From Proteles cristata cristata (taxonomy: Eukaryota; Chordata; Mammalia; Carnivora; Hyaenidae): DNA of 64,000 bases. The notes beneath the pieces are model-generated. The model saw only the letters and a list, made by a program, of their open reading frames with translations, made no database searches and was not told the origin of the DNA. The stretch lies in NCBI GenBank assembly GCA_017311185.1, contig JAESUZ010003495.1, forward strand, positions 372,001-436,000, written 5' to 3'. Shown one piece after another: positions 48,216-64,000 of this stretch (position 1 is its first letter; every line of letters starts with the position of its first letter). Both the position numbers and the translations under genes were made by a program.

Positions 48216-48819
48216 CCGCAACAGACACGGTTAGTGACGCCCACATTCAGACACTGCAGCCTCTTGCCTCGTTAAGGCCCCACATCGTTACTCTGTGGTG
48301 CTGCAAAGGGGCTCTGCCATCATGGTAGATGGAGTTTGATTTTTCTCCTGTTCACACGCCACCACTTCTCTACCGCATGTGTTAGAATCCAGGAAACGTC
48401 CCTCCTGTCGCTTTTTTTCCCAGGAGTCTTAAGTCATTCACAGTCTATGGCTTATACGACAGAAGAGGACTTACCTAAGTGGCGGGCACCGCTTCCAATT
48501 CCCTGAACGCTTCCCTGCATGCTCCTCTCTCCCTGTCAGCCGTGATCAGGGCCTCTCCCAAGGCCTGGAAAGCCCTTCCGGAGCAGCTGAGGGTGGAGCG
48601 TGGAGCTCTGGGTCTTGTTACCCAGGTGGCCCCACAGCTTAACTTCCAAGGCTCTTTCATGAGACTTGGATCTGTTCTCAATCTTTGACTCTCTCCCCAC
48701 AGGTGTAAAATGTTTAGGACTCTGTAAGCCTATAGGTTCTCAGGAGCCCGTCCTTCCAAATTGGGCAGGGGAGGGAGGTGGGTCACAATTAGCCTATTCT
48801 GCGGCGCAGAATGCTCAAC

Positions 48820-49030
48820 ACTTGCAATCCATCAACCCATTTGTTCCTCAACAACGCTGCAAGACAAGTTCCATCATTTTGCCTATCCTACTATATACAC
48901 TCAGAAGACAAATACCCCTCCCTCGCCCCACCAAGGTTACATAGGTAAAGCAGAGGAGAGTCGAGCACTAGAACCCAAATCCGTTTAACCCCAAAGCCCA
49001 TGGTATTAATCTTTTATACTGATTAATTCT
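48820..49030 (-). repeat. MIR-like fragment, copy 2
   Basis: Reversed MIR: cctcaacaacgctgcaagac, aaggttacataggtaaagc, actagaacccaaatccg. Confidence 0.5.
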
Positions 49031-49878
49031 GCACCAGGTACAGATAAAGCCTTGAACAGAAACAGTATCAGTGATGGGATTTCTGTCTTCCAGTAGTTGA
49101 AATTCGTTGTCACAGACCGATTTTAAAAATAGAATTTACACAACCAAATGCATCGAGGGTACAGCAATGCTTCCATTGTTCAAAGCATGTTTTAGATTGC
49201 TATTTATGTAGCATCCATGCCTATTTCCAAGAAAATCAGTCCCATAATATTACAGCCGCAGCTTGTACTTCTGGTAGACTTACTTGGTTCCTTAGGTTGA
49301 AATGAGGGGAGACAAAAGTTGGTTTCACATGTGTGAAAAGTGTAACTCACAAACTGAGAGAAAACATAATCAGCATGTGTCATGTAAGCCTTGACCTACG
49401 TATTAGTCCTACCGTCTCCAATGATTAGTGGTTGAGCCTCCAATGAACTTCTGAAAGCTGACAAGTTAAAGAGTCAGAAAACTTACCGTGTAACAGCACC
49501 CAGTGGGGGATTATTGTGTACCACCAGATTTTTATACAGAAGCTTCTCAGTTCCCAGATCTGGTCCCACCTTACCCCGCTATGCCTCACCATTTAACCGT
49601 CCTCACACTGGAAACCACCTTAGGACTGATGTCAAGAGGAGTTAGCCAACTGTTTTCCCCCAAGAAACTATTACTAACAGTGAATCTTAGAGATACTAAA
49701 GGGCAACAGTTTTTATTTTACAAAGACCTCTTCAATAAGCACTAAAATATTCTTCAGAGAACTCCATCCTGCTAAACATAACTGAAGTCCAGGGTGATGG
49801 CTAAGCTCAGAGGCTCAGAGCCTTTTTTGGCAAGCCATTTCATCAATTGTGTGATATTCTTTTTAATCTCAGATGTTC

Positions 49879-49996
49879 GTTTCTTTAAAATATTTTTTAA
49901 AAATTTTAAGTAGGCTCCATGCCTAACGTGGGGCTCAAACTCATGACCCTGAGATCAAGAGTTGCACGCTCTACCAACTGAGCCAGCCAGGCGCCC
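49879..49996 (-). mobile_element. Short tRNA-derived SINE with target-site duplication
   Basis: Reverse orientation with head gagccagccaggcgcccc; ctcagatgttc flanks it at 49868-49878 and 49997-50007. Confidence 0.85.
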
Positions 49997-50975
49997 CTCA
50001 GATGTTCTTTTCTATTCTAAGAATAAAAATAGCCCTAAAAGGAGTACAAAAGAGAGCAGGAGAAAAGTACCCTCTGGACCTAAACCCTAGGTAGCTACTT
50101 GCCACATCGCAGCAGAGATCTCTGCTTGGGGTCTGAAGGAAGGTCCAGGGGTGAGAAGGAGCGGCCCTACCGCGCCGCTCTGCCCGGACTCCTCCTCTCT
50201 CCTGCACATGTGCTGCCAAGCAGCAGAGCCCACAGAGTCCCCAGGGCTCTGGCTGGGGCTCAGTTTGTGACCACGGGTGGGGGCAGCAACAGGAGGCGGG
50301 CCCGTGCTGGGAAGCAGAGGACCGGAGGGCACCTTCCTTCTCCGCAGGGTCTGAGTGGGAAGCGGCTGCCGGACATGCAGAGACGAGGAGCCCCAGACCC
50401 AGACAGCTGCCCTGCTATCCATGTTCCAGAGGACGTTCAAAACTCCTTCCTGGTCCCAAACCTGATGTATGGGACAGACATTTCTGGAAATGATGCAAGG
50501 ATGTTCAGAGGCCAAGCTTTCTGACTTTTTGGTAGGCTTTTAAACGTGCACTTAAAAACCGTGGTCAAAAAAAAAAGACCACCGCGACCTCCAGCCTCAT
50601 GTCCTAGCAGGGGGCGATGGTCACCCCACTGAGTTCTCCTTTCCTGGAATCCAATGGTCAAGAGAGAGCCCTGCCATCTCCAGGATGAGGACCCCTGTCC
50701 TCCGGGCACTGCAGCCAAGAAGGAAATGAAGTCCCCTCTTCAGCCCAGGGCTCACATTGAAGGTCAAGAACCAGCCTGAGAGTGAGCAGGGGGCGAGAGA
50801 CCACAGGGTAACTTCAGTGATGGAAATGGTGGTGGCGTCAACAGGTGTTTCCTTTTTCTCGTTAGGAAATGCTCTATAAGAATAACCTAAAAGTTTCCTA
50901 AACCAGGTTCCATGTGTGGTAGAAATGCATGTAACGTATTTACTTATTTTCCCTTATGCTATAGTTAGCTTCAGT

Positions 50976-50976
<1 letters not shown>

Positions 50977-51001
<25 letters not shown>
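50977..51001. repeat. Poly(A) tract
   Basis: About 25 A bases after agcttcagt. No retrocopy body is recognised upstream. Confidence 0.8.
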
Positions 51002-51008
<7 letters not shown>

Positions 51009-51479
51009 GCTCTCTTTTTATCAACCACGAACTGGAGGGGGTAAAAAATCTCTCAACCATTAAAACCGTGACCCAGGACCCCAAACAAGGATGAGCATTC
51101 TGGGGACAGTCCTGTTTTGAAAGTCTGGATTTGAGATTTTCAACCTTGCTAATTTGTTCTAATCTGGCCCTGCTACCTTGGGCACATCACTGAAGTTCTT
51201 GGTTTACTGAGGCCACTGGACTTAAGGGTTTCTGATGTCTTTCCAGCTTTAAAATTCTATCTTGGAAGACACTTTCTCAAGCCAATGATTAAAAGCAGCT
51301 TATGTTACACTGTTTCTCTTTGTTGGCAAAGAAGAAACAGATGTTCCTTAAAAATTGTTTTCTGTGCCCTTATTATTGCTTTACTGGTAAGAAATCTGGA
51401 GTGACAGCCACAGGCAGGTTATTCGTAAATGGCCTTATTTTAATGGCCTTCTCTGGCCACTCCCCCACCACTGCCTCTT

Positions 51480-51775
51480 TAAATAACAACAGGCAGAGAA
51501 GGACAGATACCATATGTTTGCACACATAGGTGGATTAGGAGGAACTTAACGGAGGACCATGGGGGAGAAGAAGGGGAAAAATAGTTGGGGAGAGGGAGGG
51601 AGGCAAACCATGAGAGACTCTTGAACGCTGAGAACAAACTGAAGGCTGATGGGGGTGGGGGAGAGGGGAAGGGGGGTGATGGGCAAGGAGGAGGGCACTT
51701 GTGGGGATGAGCACTGGGTGTTATATGGAAACCAACTTGACAATAAACTATATTTAAAAAATTAAAAAAAAAAAA
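51480..51775 (+). mobile_element. 5'-truncated L1 3' end
   Basis: Starts in the last part of ORF2 (aggcagagaaggacagatac), continues through the purine-rich 3'UTR and ends in an A-rich tail at 51755-51778. It matches the 1-208 copy closely. It lies about 0.1 kb beyond the inferred HADH polyadenylation site. Confidence 0.9.
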
Positions 51776-51896
51776 AACACAGACCAATGAAGATGGGGAA
51801 TAGTTTTTGCCTAAATTTTCATCCTTTACTTTTGTAAGTATTCAAGCATGTTATAACAATTTTAAAATTATACACGTTTATTTCAATTCAAATTTT

Positions 51897-52598
51897 CACC
51901 GATTAAAAGACTGCATTTTATTAGAATCAATTTACAGGCAGTTTGCAGCAACGATTTCTCATGGGAAAAAAAGAGAGAGCAGACAATAATCATTCAGATT
52001 CTGGATGTGAATGAAACCTCTTCCTACAAACCAAGCACATGGAGATACTCCCACAATCCATCAGTATGATCTGAATAAAGACATGGCATCTTATGCCCAA
52101 AATGTAGGGTAAGGCTTCTTGAAGCTGCAGGCAGCAGATATTCACATAGAGGCAAGACGCAGGTGCCGCCCAGCGCAGCTCTCACAGACACCGCACACAC
52201 GTGTCCAGTGGCTTGTTCCTCTCCCGTGTGGCAGTGATGAACAAAGCACGCACTCGGAGGAAGTGCTGTCTCCTTGACAAGTGAAGGAATCCAGGCAATT
52301 CTTTATGAAAATGATAAGGTTCAAAAGAAATGTTTGCTCCAAGGCACCCAGGGTGTAAAGCTTTTTAGAAAATACACAGAAATGAACAGACTAAAAAAGA
52401 GAATTAGTTCTCAATGGAGGAATCTGCTATTATTAGAACTAGTGTAAATCATTACTCCAGATAGATGACAATCAAAATGCACATGGAACAGCCTGTGCTG
52501 TGTGAGGGAACGTCTGACAGAGAACATTCCCGCAGGCACTTGGGGGGCTGCTGGTACGTGCTTACGGGGGTCCTTCCCGGAGCCGGAGAAGCTGTGCC
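51897..52598 (-). other. HADH: HADH 3'UTR
   Basis: About 0.7 kb of non-coding sequence follows the stop codon on the minus strand to the first good AATAAA. No repeat is recognised inside it. The 3' boundary is inferred from the signal at 51917-51922, so it could be off by tens of bases, or a further signal could be used. Confidence 0.7.
51917..51922 (-). terminator. HADH: HADH polyadenylation signal AATAAA
   Basis: Minus-strand hexamer in gattctaataaaatgcagtc, about 680 nt after the stop. It is the first canonical signal in the expected range. Confidence 0.65.
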
Positions 52599-52717
52599 TC
52601 ATTTGTACTTGTAATAGCCTTCTCCGGTCTTCTTGCCAAGCTTGTTCTCTGCTACCAGCTTATTCAAGGACGGGCAGGGCTGAAACAAGGGGTTCTTTAC
52701 ATCCGCTTCATGCCACC
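52599..52717 (-). CDS. HADH: HADH exon 8: C-terminus and stop
   Basis: The coding part of the last exon completes a split Gly codon, then reads [20 protein letters not shown] and [18 protein letters not shown] before TGA (52599-52601), human residues 277-314. The ending KTGEGxYKYK is the hallmark C-terminus of the HADH family. The acceptor on the minus strand is ctcaatag. It differs from remembered human HADH at several surface positions (WHEAD, FQPCP, Leu in NKLG, Tyr in GYYKYK), more than exons 5-7 do. Reading continues open into intron 7 on this strand, but that extension is intronic. Confidence 0.97.
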
Positions 52718-58772
<6,055 letters not shown>

Positions 58773-58845
58773 CTCGTTCCTGCAGCCTGATTGCTTCCAG
58801 GAGGTATGGCACCAGGAGGCGGTTCACAATAAACCCAGGAGTGTC
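58773..58845 (-). CDS. HADH: HADH exon 6
   Basis: This 73-bp exon encodes [20 protein letters not shown] then LQER and the first base of a Gly codon, human residues 213-237. [11 protein letters not shown] is the conserved start of the C-terminal domain in 3-hydroxyacyl-CoA dehydrogenases, with the Asn that lies near the active site. The acceptor is ctaaaacag and the donor is gtagctgt on the minus strand. Gln replaces the Tyr I recall in human IRLYERG, and Leu replaces Met in YLMEA. Confidence 0.97.
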
Positions 58846-59104
58846 CTGTTTTAGGAGAGAAGAAGAAAAGACGAGCGAGTTTTCAGTAAACTTTATCTTC
58901 TGTGAAGTCACCAGACTGCCCCTTCTCCCTGTGCATTATATCACCCACATTCATCAAGCTCTGCATTTTCAAAATTTGTTTTGAAATACCAGCATGGCCC
59001 TATTTCTATCATGCATGATAATTTATCCAACAATTATAATACATGAAAAAAAATTCAAACCTACATGTCCACTGCAGGAATCGTGAAATAAAGGCAGACA
59101 GAGG

Positions 59105-59270
59105 CAGACAGGTCACTGGAAAGAACACAGCTTTGAAGTCAGGCAGATCTGGGCTCAAGTTTTAATAGTTTCTGACACTGTGATATCCTGAAATCAGCCT
59201 CATCATTTGTGAAATAAGAGTAACAATTTCCCCACGTTGTGAAGATGAATCAGAAAACACATAACTGCTG
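59105..59270 (+). repeat. MIR
   Basis: MIR order: gctttgaagtcaggcagatc, tgggctcaagttttaatag, cagcctcatcatttgtgaaa. Confidence 0.6.
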
Positions 59271-60159
59271 CGCACATGGCTCTCTACTCAAATGGTAGCC
59301 CTTACTCCTCTCCTCTCCCACATCCCCTGCAGGAATCTAGAAGAAGTGCGTTCCATCTTGAACAACCCTCACAGGAGCACTACTTCCCAGGCTCCATGGA
59401 GCCATTCTTGGGCTGCTCGGGATTTTCTCATCCTCCGGCCTTTCGGGGCCCCGGGACCCTGGATGAGCCTCTTGTACTGCACACCGCTTTCACTGACTTC
59501 CTCCTCATTACCATGCTGAATCATCTCTCCTGGAGGCCGACTGTGGGCTTTGATTCCACCTACTGATCTCTTTGGGGAACTATGGGGCAGGCTGGGTAAT
59601 TTTTTCGATGGTATTTATGTGAAGCTGATTTCCACTAAGTAAATGGTGTAATCTTAACAAAAGGCTATGATGTTCCTGCAGATAGCAATCCTCACTCTAG
59701 CCCTGGGCCTTGTGTTCCATTTCTAGCACACACTAGCTACTCCATAAAGGTCTGAATCAAAGACGGCCTGCCTCCTGAATTACTCTTACAGCTAACCTGC
59801 CTGCATGCTGTGCAAACAGGCAATAAAGTCGCAGGATTTGTACCTCCTTTTACTCTAGACCAGAAGAAACCATGTCCTCCCCTAGCCCCCACTGGAACAA
59901 AGAAATGAACAGTTTTACCGGTGTAACCACAATTGTATTAATGAAATAATCTGACTTTATAACTAGGGCAAAAGTGCTTTTCAACTTCAAAAAGAAACTC
60001 AAGCCATGGTATATGAAGCACCCATTTACAAGGTTAGAAGCCAGAAGTACTCTGGGGAAAATGTTTGCTCCAATTATAATACATGGAGCTTTACATAAAG
60101 TTAATATTTACATAAAGGGTGCACAGAGCTCAATAACGAAAAAGTGCTAAACTCACAAA

Positions 60160-60330
60160 ATATTCAAACTCAGTAGTAATCAAAGAAGTACTCATTAGAA
60201 TAAAATGGCATTTTGTCAATAACGTTATCGGCAAGGGCTTTTTTCCCCCATCATACTAATATTCAATGCCAGTGAGGATTCAGAGACACATACGCTCACG
60301 ATTCTCGTATGTCAACTAGAATGTAAAGAG
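60160..60330 (+). repeat. Possible old L1/HAL1 fragment
   Basis: Text caaagaagtactcattagaa and tgccagtgaggattcagaga recalls a diverged L1 ORF2 end. Weak. Confidence 0.35.
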
Positions 60331-60424
60331 ACACAGTCCCTTAATAAAGTAATTTAATTTTATGTAACTGTATACCTTACATTTTTCACGCTCATTTATT
60401 TGATATACTTTCTTTACTGTACTT

Positions 60425-60640
60425 GCTATGTGCCAGTACTTCACAAATATTAATCCATTTGCTCCTGATAACAGCCCTGTGAGACAAGCACTGTTACTAC
60501 CTTTACAGGGAGAGAGGACACTGAGGCACAGCTAGGTTAAGGAACTTGCCCAAGAGCACACAGCTAACAAGTGCCAGAGCCAGGATCTGATCCCGTCATG
60601 CTGGCGCCAGAGTCCATGGCCTTAGCCTTTATACACCACC
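60425..60640 (-). repeat. MIR
   Basis: Clear reversed MIR: tgctatgtgccagtacttc, acactgaggcacagctaggt, aacttgcccaagagcacaca, gccagagccaggatctgatc. Confidence 0.8.
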
Positions 60641-61334
60641 TTCTCCTCACAAAGTTTCACTACAAAGAAAGACACATTCCACGCACATCAGTTCATTCTG
60701 CTACTCTGGATATTGGTCCACTGCAGTCCCACAGGCCACACCCAGCCCACAGTCTGCTTCTGTACAGTCTCACTGCAGTGCCGATCCTCACCCCTACTTG
60801 TACTCTCTCCTTGCGCTCCCCTTCCAACAGCAGAGCTGGGTGGTTTCAACAGAGACCATACATTGACCATCTGGCCCTCTACTGGAAAGTCTGCTGACCC
60901 TTGTTCTTTGTGGCTGCCTTATATTGTCTGGATGCTTCAGAGAGCCTGAATAACTGACTAGAAAGCCTTCAGGTATCACCTGGGGAAAGAGCTCTGAAAT
61001 GACATAATGGGCAATTTTACAAGATCAGAGAGTTCCCATCCCCACATCTGCTGTGGCCACTCCAATGGAAGAATGGGTAATCACTCTCCACAAATTAATG
61101 ATTATGAGGCTGAAGATAATCACTGCATGTCCCTGAACTTCCACTTGCTCATCCAGCTTTCGACTTGCTTATATATCGTTGTTCTAACACCATTACTGCT
61201 TTTTGCCACTAACACAGCATAAACCAGTAAGAAAGTGCAGCTATAACATCTGTTTATTGATGTGATTTTTTTTTTTTTAAATCCACGCAATTTAAAACAA
61301 AACAAAGAATGAGTGTTTAAAAACGAGACTCCCT

Positions 61335-61555
61335 GGGGCGCCTGGGTGGCTTAGTCGGTTAAGCGTCCGACTTTCGGCTCAGGTCATGATCTCACGGTTC
61401 ATGGGTTCAAGCCCCGCGTCAGGCTCTGTGCTGACTGCCAGCTCAGAGCCTGGAGCCTGTTTCAGAGTCTGTATCTCCCTCTCTCTCTGGCCCTCCCCTG
61501 CTCACGCTGTCTCTCTCTCTCTCCTAGAAATAAATATTAAAAAAAAAAACAAAAA
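61335..61555 (+). mobile_element. Young CAN-SINE with 16-bp target-site duplication
   Basis: Sense orientation, near-consensus head ggggcgcctgggtggcttag, same ctgccagctcagagcctgg subfamily, cctagaaataaa and A-rich tail. Flanked by aaaaacgagactccct at 61319-61334 and 61556-61571. Confidence 0.95.
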
Positions 61556-62543
61556 AAAAACGAGACTCCCTAGTAACAGTCCTGGACAAGGGGACTAGTG
61601 CAGGTCCACTCTCTCAGGCCATGGGGGCCAGTCGACAGATGACTTATTCAGGTGATCCATGAACGATATGAGTTTTCATCGGTTACTACAGTGCTGAGAG
61701 TTCAAACTGGAGAATATTTTAGAAAGGAAAAGTATACTGTAGGAAGAGCCACAGTGACAGAAAACATTCTGGTCAGAAAAGTAGATGCATACTTATAAAA
61801 AATCTGTAATGGTAGGCATAGCCGACCATCTTGACACTTGACTGTGTCAAGTCACACAGAAGTGTAGCCCTAAGTTTTGGGAAGACTGAAGAGGAATGAC
61901 AGCAAATGGAGACTGAAGGAAATAAAAACAAAGCAGGGGACAGCAGCTGCGGTAATTTCACATATAATGACTGAATATCTCATGAAGGGAAAAAAGCCCA
62001 GAGGCACACTTCCCACTCAGCCATGCTTCTTAATGGAAAACAAGACACAAAACAAAACCACAATGCCACAAAGCTGAGAAACAGCTTCGTTAATACTACC
62101 TAGGGAGTGGGCCCTTCCTCTCTCATCACGTCCCTAACCACCTGTCATGTTCTTTCCCAATGTGAAGCGATGGTTTTCAGTTGGGAATGCAGGATGCATG
62201 TGCTCAACCGGCTGGGTCTGGAACACAGGCTCCTTGGCTCCCCTAAGCCCAGCAGGGACAAAAGCCAAAAGGGTAACAAAAACCATTTATGGAAACACAG
62301 CAACTCATCAACGAAGGCCAGAGACCGGGAGAAGTCTTCTATTCAGCTGAAGCTCTGGCTCCATTCAAATATCAAACTACCTACCTCACGGCCTTGGGCA
62401 AGGCGCAGGAAGCGGGCTCTGCTGCTGGCAAACTAGAAAAGATCCCCAGCTTGCTCCCTGTAGCCACAGACAGGCCTGAAGTTAAGAGTTCCTCAGCTTT
62501 CACATCTTTCTACAGAAGAATTCTACCCCAAATAAGTCGGTTA

Positions 62544-62693
<150 letters not shown>

Positions 62694-62898
62694 TTATGAC
62701 CAGAGAGTTAGCGAACAACTACAACAGAGCAATTCAAGGAACCACTGATGTTAAATGTCTACACACAAGGTAGCAAGATAATTTTAGTTCCAGAATAGAA
62801 GGATCTCAAGTCAGAAACAAAGAGTTTACCAAAATGTTCACCTCAAGACCCTGAAGTACCACATAGAATGTACAAAATCAAGGCTTAAAATATAAATG

Positions 62899-63104
62899 GG
62901 GAGGGGGGCCCAGGTGGCTCAGTCAATTAAGCATCCAATGTCAGCTCAGGTCATGATCTTGTAGTTCGTGAGTTTGAACCCCACATTGGGCTCTCTGCTG
63001 ACTGTGCAGAGCCTGCTTCAGGTCCTCTGTCTCCCTCTCTCTCTGTCCACACTCCCATCAAAAAATAAAAATAAAACATTTAAAAAAATTTTTAAAAACA
63101 AACA
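62899..63104 (+). mobile_element. CAN-SINE with 12-bp target-site duplication
   Basis: Sense orientation, moderately diverged; aaaatataaatg flanks it at 62887-62898 and 63105-63116. Confidence 0.9.
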
Positions 63105-63232
63105 AAAATATAAATGTGTGTGTGTGCCCAAGCACCATGCGGGGTAGTTGCCCCCCAGGACATATTTAGAGAATTCACCTGTCAGGAACTAGATTTTGGC
63201 AAAGAGAAACAGACCCAGGTGAATTTAAACTT

Positions 63233-63236
<4 letters not shown>

Positions 63237-63266
<30 letters not shown>
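63237..63266. repeat. (TA)n microsatellite
   Basis: About 15 TA units in HADH intron 4; likely length-variable. Confidence 0.9.
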
Positions 63267-63272
<6 letters not shown>

Positions 63273-64000
63273 TTAAATCCCAGTTAAGGAACTTCAACAA
63301 GAGTCAAAGCAAACAGGCTTGGCTTCTACATTACATCCTTTATTTGAGGTCAGACAACTCCATCAGTGCCCGTGCCTCACCTCTCTACTATGCAATGGGG
63401 TAATATTTAGCACACTGTCCATCTTGTAAGAGGGCTGTGTGGCTTAATGAGCTTGTATCTGTGCAGAATGAAAGGTGCTATATAAATGCAGAGATCATCA
63501 TTGTCCATGTTTAATGTGATCACAGTTTGGGGCGTGGTGTTACATTACAACACTAAGGGAAGTAAAAGAACAGCATAGAAAAAAAGCACCACGAAGATGG
63601 GGAGGAGGAATGGGATGAGAAGGACCAGAAGTCTGCTCTGCAAACACCATAAATCAAACAGCAACTCAAGAGTTATTCCAAAGGAAGTGTCACAAGGCCT
63701 CCAACAGAACCCCACAGACTGAACTAGGACAAAAACTGCTAATTATAGTTTCAAACATAATTTGTCAGTTTAAAAGATCCTTTAACAGGAGTATGCATGT
63801 TTAATCATCCATTCAACAAACGGCAATGTGCTATATAGATATTCTTATAGGAAAAAAATACATATACACATGTATGAGTCCAGTCCCAAGTAAAGACAAG
63901 CTGCTCAACTCCGATACGATTCATTTTCATGCTCACCACCAGCAACACATACGCTAACACCCAAGAATAAAAACTGAATAAAGAGCACTTTTAAAAATAT

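Larger units (their letters stand above)
41286..51896. other. LEF1-HADH intergenic spacer
   Basis: About 10.6 kb between the two convergent 3' ends. It contains an old L1 (43215-44160), nested SINEs (44341-44767), further SINEs (45096, 46530, 49879), MIR pieces and an L1 3' end (51480-51775). The stretches 41300-43000, 45650-45950 and 46650-47750 are GC-rich and give long overlapping ORFs on both strands without codon-usage or homology support. Confidence 0.7.

Noticed and set aside
50977..51001. Poly(A) tract as the end of a processed pseudogene
   Set aside because: No mRNA-like body or flanking duplication is seen upstream.

Overview
This is vertebrate nuclear DNA from a carnivoran of the cat branch (Feliformia). 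It carries many tRNA-Lys-derived CAN-SINEs of the feliform type (head gcgcctgggtggct on the sense strand, CT-rich 3' part, A-rich tail) and L1 3' ends of the carnivoran type. Ancient mammalian MIR and L2 fragments lie between them. I cannot tell a felid from a hyena, civet or mongoose by reading alone. There are no operons, CRISPR arrays, phage or bacterial genes.

Two protein-coding genes are present, both cut by the window edges and arranged tail to tail. LEF1 (lymphoid enhancer-binding factor 1, the HMG-box effector of Wnt/beta-catenin signalling) runs on the + strand. The window opens in the intron before exon 4 and holds exons 4 to 12: 3609-3741, 9710-9800, 11597-11680, 13745-13867, 14869-15031, 19914-20021, 25878-25926, 26580-26620 and the 3'UTR exon 40105 to about 41285. 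The reading frame is continuous across all of them, every intron is GT-AG, and the encoded protein corresponds to residues 139-399 of the 399-residue human protein. HADH (mitochondrial L-3-hydroxyacyl-CoA dehydrogenase of fatty-acid beta-oxidation) runs on the - strand. Its last four exons are present: exon 8 coding part 52599-52717, exon 7 53679-53795, exon 6 58773-58845 and exon 5 62583-62672, also in one open frame (human residues 183-314). The window ends inside HADH intron 4. The same pair in the same orientation is known at human 4q25.

Region by region: 1-3608 is LEF1 intron 3; 3609-20021 holds the regulatory-region exons and both HMG-box exons; 20022-26620 holds a DNA transposon, two L1 fragments and the C-terminal exons; 26621-40104 is the 13.5 kb intron 11, which splits the 3'UTR; 40105-41285 is the LEF1 3'UTR; 41286-51896 is the intergenic spacer with nested SINEs, L1 pieces and GC-rich stretches; 51897-64000 is the 3' part of HADH.

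The two genes do not act in one pathway; their closeness is conserved synteny. I found no convincing undescribed system. The observations most worth checking are the alternatively spliced exon 6 with UGU-rich flanks, a possible exon 10 skip that would remove the nuclear localisation signal, nested retroposons with clear target-site duplications, a G-quadruplex-prone run before exon 12, a 63-bp intronic duplication beside the exon 9 donor, and one possible unannotated exon between the genes.
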